From NCBI GenBank assembly GCA_043798715.1, contig JAZDOK010000006.1, positions 1-54,931 of the forward strand: a stretch of 54,931 nucleotides of DNA. Direction: 5' to 3'. Position 1 is the stretch's first letter; the number at the start of each line of letters is the position of its first letter. Both the position numbers and the translations under genes were made by a program. Under the pieces are notes generated by a model. It did not search any database. It saw nothing but the letters and a program-made list of their open reading frames with translations, and was not told the DNA's origin. Shown here in pieces: positions 30,497 to 38,661 of the stretch. The stretch is from JAZDOK01 sp043798715 (lineage in GTDB: Bacteria > Vulcanimicrobiota > JAZDOK01).

Positions 30497-33400
30497 ATGT
30501 TTTCAATCCAATTTCTAGGAGCCGCCGGAACCGTCACCGGTTCCAAATACCTGATCTCCACCGATGGCGTAAAAGTTCTGGTTGACTGCGGCATGTACCA
30601 GGGGCTCAAAAAACTGCGGGAGTTGAACTGGAAAGCCTTTCCTTTTAAAGCTTCCAGCTTAGACGCCGTGGTCCTGACCCACGCCCACCTGGATCACTGC
30701 GGCTCCCTCCCCCGTCTCGTCAAGGCCGGATTCAAGGGCAAGATTCTGGCCACTCCCGCCACGATTGACCTGGCGAAGATCATCCTCCTGGATTCCGGCC
30801 ACCTCCAGGAAGAGCAGGCCAGGTACGCCAACAAGAAAGGCTTTTCCAAGCACGAGCCGGCCCTGGCCCTCTTCACCGTGGATGACGCCCAGAAGGTCTT
30901 TCCCCACTTTCAGGAAGTGGGATACTTTAAAGAAAAATTCATCTCCCCGGAAATTTCCTTTACCTTTCTTGACGCCGGCCACATATTGGGCTCCGCCATT
31001 GTGGACATGCGTCTCAAAAACTCCGAATCGGCCTTCAACCTGGTTTTTTCCGGGGATTTGGGAAGACCCCAGCCGATCCTGAACGAACCGTCAGGCGTCC
31101 GCAGTGCCGATTACCTGGTCCTCGAATCCACCTACGGCGACCGTGAGCATGTGCCGATCACTCCTGAGGACGCCCTGCGGGACGTCGTTCTTGAAGTTGT
31201 GGAAAAAAACGGGTGCCTGCTCATTCCTTCGTTTGCCGTGGGAAGATCGCAGGAGATTCTCTATATTATCAGGGAGCTTGAAGACAAGGGAAAGATTCCG
31301 GTTCTGCCGGTCTATATGGACAGCCCCATGGCCATTGACGCCACCGAAATATTCATGCAGCACACCGACATACATAACCTGGTCTCCCGCCAGATTAATG
31401 GTGGCGGCCGGTCCCCTCTCCGCACCAGGAATCTTCACATCTGCAAAACACCGGATGAATCGAAGGCATTAAACAACACCAGAGGCCCGGCCATCATTCT
31501 CTCGGCTGACGGGATGGCCACCGGGGGCCGGGTGCTCCACCACTTGCTCAGAAGGCTGCCGGACCCGAACACGACGGTCCTTTTTGTCGGTTACCAGGCG
31601 GAGGGCACCAGGGGGCGCCTCCTGACCGAGGGAGCAACCGAGATTAAAATTTTCGGGGAATTGATCCCCGTTCGGGCGAAGATACTTTTGGTAGACGCCT
31701 TTTCGGCCCACGCCGACCGCAACGAACTCATGGTCTGGCTCAAGAAATTTAAGCGGGAGCCGGGTGAGGTTTTCATCGTCCACGGCGAGCCCCCGGCCAG
31801 CATGGCCCTGGCCGAGTCCATCAAAACAGAGCTTAACTGGCAGGTGCGCATACCGGCCCTGGGGGAAACCGACACGCTTAAATCCAGGCCGGGCAATAAT
31901 TCTTCCCCGCCAAATCCGCTGCTTGAAAAAATCTGCCGGAAAATACGAAGAGACATCATTATGGCCACCACCACGGCCGGCTCGGGCCACCCTTCCTCAT
32001 CCCTGTCGGCGGTCGAACTCATGGCCACCCTCTTTTTCGACGGTCATCTTAAATACGACTTGAGTGACCCAAAATTTTTCCTGAACGACCGGGTGATCTT
32101 TTCCAAGGGGCACGCCTCTCCCCTTTATTACTCACTTTTTCATGCCGCGGGAGTCATCTCGGTTGAGGAACTGCTCTCGCTCCGGAAGTTTGGTTCCCGC
32201 ATTGAGGGGCACCCCACTCCCGATTTCCCCTACTGCGATGTCTCCACCGGAAGCCTGGGGCAGGGCCTTTCGGTGGGAGTCGGCATGGCCCTGGCCCTCC
32301 GCTTAAGAGACCGTATGTCGGGCCCGTTTTCAAGGAACCCGAACATCTTCGTCCTCCTGGGAGATTCAGAGATGAGCGAGGGGCAGATCTGGGAGGCCAT
32401 ACAGTTGGCCGCCCATTATAAACTGAACCATCTGGTCGGAATCCTGGACGTAAACCGCCTGGGACAGCGGGGGGAGACGATGCCGGGGTGGGATATTACG
32501 GCTTACGAACAACGCCTTTCCGCCTTTGGCTGGGAGACTATAACATTGGACGACGGACACGATTTGAACAAAGTCCACCGGGCCTTTGATGAAGCCGTGA
32601 AGAAAAGAGACGCTTCCGGAAAACCGCTTATGATCATCGCCCGAACGGTCAAGGGGAAGGGAATTTCCTTCATGGAGAATCTGGACGGCTGGCATGGGAA
32701 ACCCATTCCGAAGGAACGCCTGGATGAAGCCCTGGGAGAACTGGGAGACGTGGACATGACCGCAAGCTGCGCCATCTCCGTCCCGGGAAAAAGCGGAGAA
32801 CAAACTATCCCCGGGGAAACCAGGGTGCCTGCAGCCCTCGAATTTTCCTTCCCATCAGAGCCCGTCTCGACCCGGGAGGCCTATGGAGACGCCCTCTCAG
32901 CCCTGGGCAGCCAGATACCCGAACTCGTAGTCCTCGACGCCGAAACCTCCAACTCGACTTACGCCGAGAAATTCAAAAAGAACTTCCCGGAACGTTTTTT
33001 TGAAATGTATATCGCCGAGCAGAACATGGTCTCCTGCGCCCTCGGCTTCTCAAAACTCGGCTTCATCCCCTTCGTTTCGACCTTTGCCGCCTTCCTTACC
33101 CGCGCTTTCGATCAGATCCGGATGACCCAGTATTCCGAAGGCCGCCTCAACCTGGCCGCCTCTCACGCCGGGGTCTCTATCGGCCAGGACGGCTCCTCCC
33201 AGATGGGCCTTGAGGATCTGGCCATGGTCCGCTCACTCCTTAAGAGCGCAGTCCTCTACCCCGCCGACGGCATCTCCGCCATGAAGCTGGTCGGCCTCAT
33301 GGCCCAAAATCAGGCTCTGGCCTACATTCGCACCACGCGGGACAAGACGCCGGTCCTCTACTCTCCTGAAGACGAATTCCATATCGGCGGCTCCATGGTC

Positions 33401-33781
33401 CTTCGCTCATCAGAAAAGGATGTCGCCGCAATATTTTCCGCCGGGATCACCCTCCACGAAGCCCTGAAAGCCCATGACATCCTGGGAAAAGAAGGCATCC
33501 CGACGGCCGTGATAGACCTCTACTCGGTCAAACCCATTGACCAAGAGACGATCAATAAATTCACCCGCCTCCTTAAAAAAATCGTGATTATCGAAGACCA
33601 CTCGCCCTGCGGAGGCATAGGGGAGGCTGTCCTTTCCGCCATCGAGACTCCGCAGGAAGTCGCCGTCAGGCACCTGGCGGTGAGCAGGATTCCCCACTCC
33701 GGGACGAAGGAGGAACTCCTCCGCTACGAGGAGATTGACGCGCTGGCCATCGTTGAGGCCGTCAAATCGCTTCTTTCCTGA
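30497..33781 (+). CDS. Fusion of beta-CASP metallo-beta-lactamase nuclease and transketolase
   Basis: One uninterrupted 1094-residue frame. Residues 1-460 are an MBL/beta-CASP RNase: FLGAAGTVTGSKY, zinc site THAHLDHCG (His62, His64, Asp66, His67), DAGHILGSA, FSGDLGR, the beta-CASP part (DSPMAIDATEIF) and late HADRNEL and VHGEP motifs. A short Ser/Pro/Asn-rich linker follows. Residues 475-1094 are a full transketolase: SGHPSSSLSAVE (His498), TPP motif GDSEMSEGQIWEA (Gly622) and IAEQNMVS before the pyrimidine-domain TFAAFLTRAFDQIR. Both domains retain active-site residues. There is no SD-ATG at the junction. The FHA gene ends 20 bases upstream. Confidence 0.93.
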   Translation: MFSIQFLGAAGTVTGSKYLISTDGVKVLVDCGMYQGLKKLRELNWKAFPFKASSLDAVVLTHAHLDHCGSLPRLVKAGFKGKILATPATIDLAKIILLDSGHLQEEQARYANKKGFSKHEPALALFTVDDAQKVFPHFQEVGYFKEKFISPEISFTFLDAGHILGSAIVDMRLKNSESAFNLVFSGDLGRPQPILNEPSGVRSADYLVLESTYGDREHVPITPEDALRDVVLEVVEKNGCLLIPSFAVGRSQEILYIIRELEDKGKIPVLPVYMDSPMAIDATEIFMQHTDIHNLVSRQINGGGRSPLRTRNLHICKTPDESKALNNTRGPAIILSADGMATGGRVLHHLLRRLPDPNTTVLFVGYQAEGTRGRLLTEGATEIKIFGELIPVRAKILLVDAFSAHADRNELMVWLKKFKREPGEVFIVHGEPPASMALAESIKTELNWQVRIPALGETDTLKSRPGNNSSPPNPLLEKICRKIRRDIIMATTTAGSGHPSSSLSAVELMATLFFDGHLKYDLSDPKFFLNDRVIFSKGHASPLYYSLFHAAGVISVEELLSLRKFGSRIEGHPTPDFPYCDVSTGSLGQGLSVGVGMALALRLRDRMSGPFSRNPNIFVLLGDSEMSEGQIWEAIQLAAHYKLNHLVGILDVNRLGQRGETMPGWDITAYEQRLSAFGWETITLDDGHDLNKVHRAFDEAVKKRDASGKPLMIIARTVKGKGISFMENLDGWHGKPIPKERLDEALGELGDVDMTASCAISVPGKSGEQTIPGETRVPAALEFSFPSEPVSTREAYGDALSALGSQIPELVVLDAETSNSTYAEKFKKNFPERFFEMYIAEQNMVSCALGFSKLGFIPFVSTFAAFLTRAFDQIRMTQYSEGRLNLAASHAGVSIGQDGSSQMGLEDLAMVRSLLKSAVLYPADGISAMKLVGLMAQNQALAYIRTTRDKTPVLYSPEDEFHIGGSMVLRSSEKDVAAIFSAGITLHEALKAHDILGKEGIPTAVIDLYSVKPIDQETINKFTRLLKKIVIIEDHSPCGGIGEAVLSAIETPQEVAVRHLAVSRIPHSGTKEELLRYEEIDALAIVEAVKSLLS

Positions 33782-33881
33782 AAACAAACCCGAGAGACGC
33801 AGAGGACGCAGAGATGTGGACGTATAGTATAAAGGAGTAAGGCCCAATTATTTCCCGTAGCCTTAAACTATTCGTATATGC

Positions 33882-33887
33882 TATAAT
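33882..33887 (+). promoter_or_regulatory. Extended -10 promoter upstream of the FmdB gene
   Basis: TATAAT (33882-33887) is preceded by TGC (33879-33881), giving an extended -10 box TGCTATAAT that works without a good -35 box. It lies 24 bases before the ATG of the FmdB gene, with GGAGG between. Confidence 0.6.
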
Positions 33888-33910
33888 ATCACTGGAGGTT
33901 GAAAAAAGGA

Positions 33911-34159
33911 ATGCCCATCTATGAATTCAAATGCGCTGCGTGCGATAAAAAATTCGAGGAACTCTGTTCTTCTTCGACCCGCCCGGAGGATCTCTCCTGC
34001 CCCTCCTGCGGCGGCCACGATCTTAAAAAATGCTTCTCTTCCTTCGGCTTTTCGCCCTCCGGCGCCGGAGGCCCCTCTCTCGGCTCCTCCTTCAACGCTC
34101 CTTCGGGCGGCGGAGGCTGTGCCTCCTGCTCCACCCGGAGCTGCTCCACCTGCCACTGA
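33911..34159 (+). CDS. FmdB-family zinc-ribbon regulator
   Basis: An 82-residue protein from ATG 33911 (GGAGG 12 bases upstream); a TTG at 33899 is too close to that site. The N-terminus MPIYEFKCAACDKKFEELC and CPSCGG give the CxxC...CxxC zinc ribbon of FmdB-type proteins, and the C-terminus is a Gly/Ser-rich stretch ending in several Cys (CASCSTRSCSTCH). FmdB homologues are small putative regulators; the function is not established. It is a short monocistronic gene behind its own promoter. Confidence 0.88.
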   Translation: MPIYEFKCAACDKKFEELCSSSTRPEDLSCPSCGGHDLKKCFSSFGFSPSGAGGPSLGSSFNAPSGGGGCASCSTRSCSTCH

Positions 34160-34306
34160 GACCGTCTTCCGACATAATTTGACATGTTATTCCACGAGAT
34201 GCCCGGGAAAAACGAGATTATTTGCAGGCAAGGAGGAATTTTACGATTTAGCGATGAATAGACGCCATAACAAGGATTATGAATCCACGCGGAAGGAGGT
34301 GAATAC

Positions 34307-34588
34307 ATGACCAAGTCACAGCTCGCAGAGAAAGTTGCTGAAAAGACCGGCTTGAAAAAGAAACAGGCTACGGCCGCGATCGAGGCCGTTCTGGACATCG
34401 TTAAGCATACCCTGGCCAAGGGGGAGAAGGTCCAGCTCATTCCTTTCGGAAGATTTGAAATCCGCCACCGCAAGGCCCGCGAGGGACGCAATCCCAGGAC
34501 GGGTGAGCAGATTCACATCAAAGCCCGCAAGGTTCCGGCCTTCCATGCCGGCAAAGCGCTTAAGGAGGCGGTATCCCACTCCCACTGA
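34307..34588 (+). CDS. hup: HU-family DNA-binding protein
   Basis: A 93-residue histone-like protein with AAGGAGGT seven bases before its ATG, a strong ribosome-binding site suited to high expression. The HU fold is clear: TKSQLAEKVAEKTGLKKKQA, then PFGRFEIRHRKAREGRNPRT for the DNA-bending arm, and VPAFHAGKALKEAV. HU dimers bend and compact DNA. The bases 34593-34670 after it can fold into a long-looped hairpin (GAGAGTA / TACTCTC) followed by TTTTATTTTT, a possible terminator. Confidence 0.95.
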   Translation: MTKSQLAEKVAEKTGLKKKQATAAIEAVLDIVKHTLAKGEKVQLIPFGRFEIRHRKAREGRNPRTGEQIHIKARKVPAFHAGKALKEAVSHSH

Positions 34589-34598
34589 GATTCATTTG

Positions 34599-34672
34599 AA
34601 AGGGAGAGTATTTGGGTTGACGGCTGAAGGGATCTTGGCCTTTAGCGTTCCTGGGTACTCTCTTTTATTTTT
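34599..34672 (+). terminator. Possible terminator after the HU gene
   Basis: AAAGGGAGAGTA near 34599 can pair with TACTCTCTTTT near 34655, and the right arm runs into TTTTATTTTTA. The loop is long (about 45 bases), so this is less certain than a compact hairpin. Confidence 0.4.
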
Positions 34673-35293
34673 ATGGTGATACGCCAGACAGCTAAAACAG
34701 ACGTTCCAGCCATGGTGAAGATTTTTCTCGCGGGATTTCGGGATGAACTCCTCCCCACCTTCGGGGAGCCGTTTACCGGCAACTCCATGCGGGACGTTTT
34801 TTTCTTTTGCCTCGAGGCCGAACCGGCCGGGTTCTTCGTGGCCGAGGAGGACGGGGCCATCCTCGGCTACAACTTCGTCTCCAGGAGCATAAGCCGGCTC
34901 CAGGTCGCCGCAGTGCTTCGGGGCTGGATCTTCCGCTGGACCTGGGGGTTCTTATCTGGGAGCTACGGAATCACTCTGGGCGCCCTCTGGAAAATGCTTA
35001 AAAACAAAGCGAGTTTCGTAGGATCCTCGCAGAAGTACCGGAGCGCCGGAGACGCCCAGGTGCTCAATATCGCGGTGGCGGCGGAGGCCCGGGGGCGGGG
35101 GGTCGCCGGAAAGTTGATAGAGGCCGGAATCGAATACCTGCGCAAAATTAAGGTTCGGGAGCTGCGTCTGGAGGTGCGGCGGGACAATCTCCCCGCCGTC
35201 CGCGTCTATGAACGGGCCGGATTCGTGGAAAAGGGCTCCACAAGAGATCTAAAAGGCGAGTGGGTCGTCATGGTGAAGACGATAGAGACCTAG
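34673..35293 (+). CDS. GNAT-family N-acetyltransferase
   Basis: A 206-residue GNAT protein. The acetyl-CoA-binding motif A is VLNIAVAAEARGRGVAGKLI (residues about 125-144), with the RxxGxG phosphate loop; the following segment ELRLEVRRDNLPAVRVYERA is motif B with the conserved Tyr. The N-terminal half has a hydrophobic, Trp-rich insertion (LRGWIFRWTWGFLSGSYGIT) that may fit a lipid or large hydrophobic substrate or contact a membrane. The ribosome-binding site is weak. The substrate is unknown. Confidence 0.85.
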   Translation: MVIRQTAKTDVPAMVKIFLAGFRDELLPTFGEPFTGNSMRDVFFFCLEAEPAGFFVAEEDGAILGYNFVSRSISRLQVAAVLRGWIFRWTWGFLSGSYGITLGALWKMLKNKASFVGSSQKYRSAGDAQVLNIAVAAEARGRGVAGKLIEAGIEYLRKIKVRELRLEVRRDNLPAVRVYERAGFVEKGSTRDLKGEWVVMVKTIET

Positions 35294-35309
35294 AGGGAAA
35301 ACATCGGCG

Positions 35310-36032
35310 ATGGAGAAATTTCTACTTGGGAAACCGTTGGTGGTCTTTATCGGGGCCATGGGAAGCGGTAAGACGGAAGTCGCACTTAATTATGCGACCT
35401 GCTGGGCCAGGGAAGAGGCGAGGGTTGTCCACCTGGCCGATCTCGATGTCCGCAAACCGTATTTTCGATCCAGGGATCTCATCGCGCAGATGAAGGCCGT
35501 AAACGTCCATGTTGTTTCAACGCCTGAGGCAATTACAGGAGTTGATTTCCCCGGTCTTTCACCGAAGATGGAGTCGCTTTTTCGGATGGAAGATCCCCTG
35601 GTGGTTGATGCCGGAGGAGACACTGATGGCGCCAGGATCCTCGGCCGCTTCCGGGAATATTTCGCCGCCCGCGGGGCGGAAGTTCTTTTTGTCATCAACC
35701 AAAGCCGCATGGGCAGCCGGAGCGTTGATGAGATAGCGGAAACGGTCCGCGAGATTGCCGCCGCCTGCAGAACCCGGATTACCGGGCTCGTGAACAATAC
35801 GCATCTCATGTGGGAGAGCAGTTTCATCGGCGTAAAAGAGGGGGAGGCGCTCGTGCGGAAGGTCTCCGAAAAACTGGGCCTTCCCATCGTCTTTCACTCT
35901 ATGTTAAAGCATCTGGCGCTGGAAGCGGATGGCATTTTCCCTGAGCCCATTCTTCCTCTGGATGTGCGAATCGGCCCGGAGTGGTTTTACGAAATGTACC
36001 AGGAGGTGAACAATGCCCACCGTCAAGTTTGA
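35310..36032 (+). CDS. P-loop NTPase linked to the 2-oxoacid oxidoreductase operon
   Basis: A 240-residue protein with a Walker A motif GAMGSGKT (residues 15-22) and a likely Walker B strand in PLVVDAGGDTD. The fold resembles MinD/CobQ-type ATPases (LADLDVRKPYF, VLFVINQ, ITGLVNNTH). It overlaps korD by 20 bases, so it belongs to the kor operon and may be a chaperone or assembly factor for its Fe-S cluster or complex; this is inference from position. I do not know a characterised homologue. Confidence 0.78.
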   Translation: MEKFLLGKPLVVFIGAMGSGKTEVALNYATCWAREEARVVHLADLDVRKPYFRSRDLIAQMKAVNVHVVSTPEAITGVDFPGLSPKMESLFRMEDPLVVDAGGDTDGARILGRFREYFAARGAEVLFVINQSRMGSRSVDEIAETVREIAAACRTRITGLVNNTHLMWESSFIGVKEGEALVRKVSEKLGLPIVFHSMLKHLALEADGIFPEPILPLDVRIGPEWFYEMYQEVNNAHRQV

Positions 36033-36240
36033 TGAGACCCGCTGCAAGGGTTGCGGCCTCTGCGTGCACTTCTGCCCGCAGAAAATTTTGAGAATTTCCG
36101 GACGCCTCAATCCCAAGGGATTTTTCCCGGCGGAACTCGTTGATGAAACCAAGTGCACCGGATGCATGACCTGCGCCAGGATGTGCCCGGATATTGCCAT
36201 CGAGGTCTACCGCGAAGAGAAAGGAGCAAGCCGTGGCTAA
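36013..36240 (+). CDS. korD: 2-oxoacid:ferredoxin oxidoreductase, ferredoxin (delta) subunit
   Basis: A 75-residue ferredoxin-like subunit with two 4Fe-4S motifs: CKGCGLCVHFCP (Cys11, 14, 17, 21) and CTGCMTCARMCP (Cys48, 51, 54, 58). In this enzyme family it passes electrons from the thiamine site to free ferredoxin. It overlaps the preceding P-loop gene and the start of korA. The substrate range (2-oxoglutarate or branched-chain 2-oxoacids) is not decided by this subunit. Confidence 0.93.
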   Translation: MPTVKFDETRCKGCGLCVHFCPQKILRISGRLNPKGFFPAELVDETKCTGCMTCARMCPDIAIEVYREEKGASRG

Positions 36241-37384
36241 AGTTTTGATGAAAGGCAACGAAGCGATCGGCGAGGCGGCTATTTCCGCCGGCTGCAAGCA
36301 CTTTTTCGGATATCCCATAACGCCCCAGAGCGAGCTTCCCGCCTACCTGGCCCGCAAACTGCCACAGATAGGCGGAGTTTTTCTTCAGGCTGAGAGCGAA
36401 ATCTCCGCCATCAACATGGTCTACGGCGCCGCCGCCGCCGGCGCCCGGGTCCTGACCGGCTCCTCAAGCCCGGGAATCAGTCTTAAGCAGGAGGGAATTT
36501 CTTATATTGCCGGCGCCGAACTTCCGGCGGTCATCATTAACGTGATGCGCGGCGGCCCCGGGCTGGGGGGGGTACAGCCCTCCCAGTCGGATTATTTTCA
36601 GGCGACAAAGGGCGGAGGACATGGGGATTATCACCTCATCGTGCTGGCTCCGGCCTCCGTCCAGGAGACGGTTGATCTGGTGCGTCTGGCCTTCGACCTT
36701 GCCGACAAGTATCGCAATCCGGCAATGATATTGTCCGATGGGCTCCTGGGGCAGATGATGGAGCCTGTTGACTTCGGCGATTACCACCCCACCATTCCCG
36801 CCAAGCCCTGGGCCCTTTCCGGCTCCGGACACCGAAAGCGGGTTGTAGTGGCCTCCGAGCCCATTGACTATCATCGCACCGAACTCATCACCAGGAGCGA
36901 GATGGACGATCATAACATTGTAACCTCGATCTATATCCAGCCTGAAGTCCTCGAGAAGCATAACAGGAATCTGCAGGCCAAGTACGCGGCGATCCGCAAG
37001 AAAGAGCAGCGGGCCGAGCGCTGGATGACTGAGGATGCCGAAATCCTTGTCGTGGCCTATGGCTCGGTCTCCAGGATCGTGAAGTCCTCCATCAAGCGGG
37101 CCCGCAAAAAGGGAATCCCGGTGGGCCTTATCCGCCCAATAACACTATGGCCTTTCCCGGAGAATGAATTCGTGGATCTTGGCAAGGCCAAGGCCATCCT
37201 GGTTATGGAATTAAGCGCCGGGCAGATGGTCGAAGACGTTCGCCTGACCGTCAACGGACGCATTCCAGTTCACTTTTACGGCCGCATGGGCGGCATGGTT
37301 CCCTCAATTGAAGAGCTCCTGGGAGAAATAGAGAAAGCCTACGAGACAATTCGACAGGAGGTGACTCATGCAAAAAGTTTTTAG
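36233..37384 (+). CDS. korA: 2-oxoacid:ferredoxin oxidoreductase alpha subunit
   Basis: A 383-residue alpha subunit. I use GTG 36233, which has AAGGAG in front, instead of the earlier frame start at 36194 inside korD. Typical segments are MKGNEAIGEAAISAGCKHFF, the GYPITPQSELPAYLA motif, FLQAESEISAINMVYGAAAA and TGSSSPGISLKQEGISY. The C-terminal domain carries VVAYGSVSRIVKSSIKRARK. It forms the thiamine active site together with korB. 2-oxoglutarate and branched-chain (VorB) enzymes are alike at this level, so the substrate is open. Confidence 0.94.
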   Translation: MAKVLMKGNEAIGEAAISAGCKHFFGYPITPQSELPAYLARKLPQIGGVFLQAESEISAINMVYGAAAAGARVLTGSSSPGISLKQEGISYIAGAELPAVIINVMRGGPGLGGVQPSQSDYFQATKGGGHGDYHLIVLAPASVQETVDLVRLAFDLADKYRNPAMILSDGLLGQMMEPVDFGDYHPTIPAKPWALSGSGHRKRVVVASEPIDYHRTELITRSEMDDHNIVTSIYIQPEVLEKHNRNLQAKYAAIRKKEQRAERWMTEDAEILVVAYGSVSRIVKSSIKRARKKGIPVGLIRPITLWPFPENEFVDLGKAKAILVMELSAGQMVEDVRLTVNGRIPVHFYGRMGGMVPSIEELLGEIEKAYETIRQEVTHAKSF

Positions 37385-38105
37385 CCGCCCCAAGTCCCTT
37401 CTAGACACACATTTTATTTACTGCGGGGGATGCACCCATGGAATTATCCACCGCCTGGTCGCTGAAGTCATTGACGAGCTGGGCATCCGGCAGAAGACCA
37501 TCGGGATCTCCCCGGTTGGATGCGCTGTTTTCGCCTATGAAGCATTTAACGTGGATTTCATCAGCGCCGCCCACGGGCGGGCCCCGGCGGTCGCCACCGG
37601 AATCAAGCGGGTCCATCCGGACAGAATCCTTTTTACCTATCAGGGTGACGGAGACCTGGCGGCCATCGGCACCGCCGAAATAATTCATGCGGCCAGCCGG
37701 GGAGAGCGAATTACCGTCTTCTTCGTCAATAACGGCATCTACGGCATGACCGGCGGACAGATGGCGCCGACCACGCTCATCGGGCAGGTCAGCGAAACGA
37801 CTCCCTTTGGAAGAGACGCGCGACTGCATGGCTACCCGATCAAAGTTTCGGAGATGCTGTCGCAACTCGAAGGGGCGGCTTACATTGCCAGAGTCTCCGT
37901 TCACGACCCGAAAAACGTGATCAAGGCCCGGGCCGCCATCAAAAAGGCCTTCCAGGCCCAGATTGACGACAAGGGTTTCAGCCTGGTTGAAATCCTCTCA
38001 ACGTGCCCCTCCAACTGGGGCTTGAATCCGTTGGAATCCCTCAAATGGGTAGAGGAAAAGATGCTGCCCTATTACCCGCTGGGTGAATATAAAGTAACAG
38101 GATGA
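37368..38105 (+). CDS. korB: 2-oxoacid:ferredoxin oxidoreductase beta (TPP) subunit
   Basis: A 245-residue TPP-binding subunit. The Fe-S/TPP region has IYCGGCTHGI (Cys19, Cys22) and PVGCAVF (Cys52), and the TPP motif runs from YQGDGDLAAIGTAEI (Gly93-Asp96) through FFVNNGIYGMTGGQ. A further Cys occurs in STCPSNWGLNP. It oxidatively decarboxylates the 2-oxoacid and couples to ferredoxin. The start overlaps korA by 17 bases, and korC follows after about a dozen bases. Confidence 0.95.
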   Translation: MQKVFSRPKSLLDTHFIYCGGCTHGIIHRLVAEVIDELGIRQKTIGISPVGCAVFAYEAFNVDFISAAHGRAPAVATGIKRVHPDRILFTYQGDGDLAAIGTAEIIHAASRGERITVFFVNNGIYGMTGGQMAPTTLIGQVSETTPFGRDARLHGYPIKVSEMLSQLEGAAYIARVSVHDPKNVIKARAAIKKAFQAQIDDKGFSLVEILSTCPSNWGLNPLESLKWVEEKMLPYYPLGEYKVTG

Positions 38106-38118
38106 AGGAGGTGTGAAC

Positions 38119-38661
38119 TTGCACGAAGATGTTTTTATCGCCGGCTTCGGTGGACAGGGGATTTTGCTTATAGGCCAGCTGCTGGCTTACGCCGGAATGG
38201 AGGAAGGAAAGCATGTCCTCTGGATTCCCGTTTATGGGCCTGAGACCCGGGGAGGGTTTGCCTACTGCACGGTGGTTCTCTCAGATGAAGAGATCGGCTC
38301 ACCGGTGGTCGTGCATCCTAATTCCATGATCATTATGAATCTCCCCTCAATGGACAAGTTCGAACCCAACCTTCTTCCGGGAGGTCTGATAGTGGTCAAC
38401 AGCTCCATGGTCAACAGGACCGTAAAGCGCCGGGACGTGACCGCAATAATGGTCCCGGCCACCGAGATCGCCACCGAACTTGGAAACCAGAAGATGGCCA
38501 ACATGGTGGTTCTGGGAGCCTACTTGGCCCAACGCAAGCCCGTTTCCTTCGACTCTCTCTTCCTGGCCCTGGGGAAGGTGTTCAAGGGTAAGGAAAAATT
38601 GATCCCACTTAACAGAAAGGCACTGGAGCGGGGAGCTGAGCTGGCTGCCGTAACGAGATGA
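38119..38661 (+). CDS. korC: 2-oxoacid:ferredoxin oxidoreductase gamma subunit
   Basis: A 180-residue gamma subunit starting at TTG 38119, seven bases after GAAGGAGG; a GTG at 38113 is too close to that site. The family pattern is clear: VFIAGFGGQGILLIGQLLAY, GPETRGGFAYCTVVLSDEEI and PVVVHPNSMIIMN. It completes the KorDABC set in a single operon, so the enzyme should be fully functional. The next gene overlaps its end by four bases (ATGA). Confidence 0.94.
   Translation: MHEDVFIAGFGGQGILLIGQLLAYAGMEEGKHVLWIPVYGPETRGGFAYCTVVLSDEEIGSPVVVHPNSMIIMNLPSMDKFEPNLLPGGLIVVNSSMVNRTVKRRDVTAIMVPATEIATELGNQKMANMVVLGAYLAQRKPVSFDSLFLALGKVFKGKEKLIPLNRKALERGAELAAVTR

Noticed and set aside
34179..34207. TTGACA at 34179 as HU promoter
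   Set aside because: No -10 hexamer occurs at 15-19 bp; the matching position reads CCCGGG.
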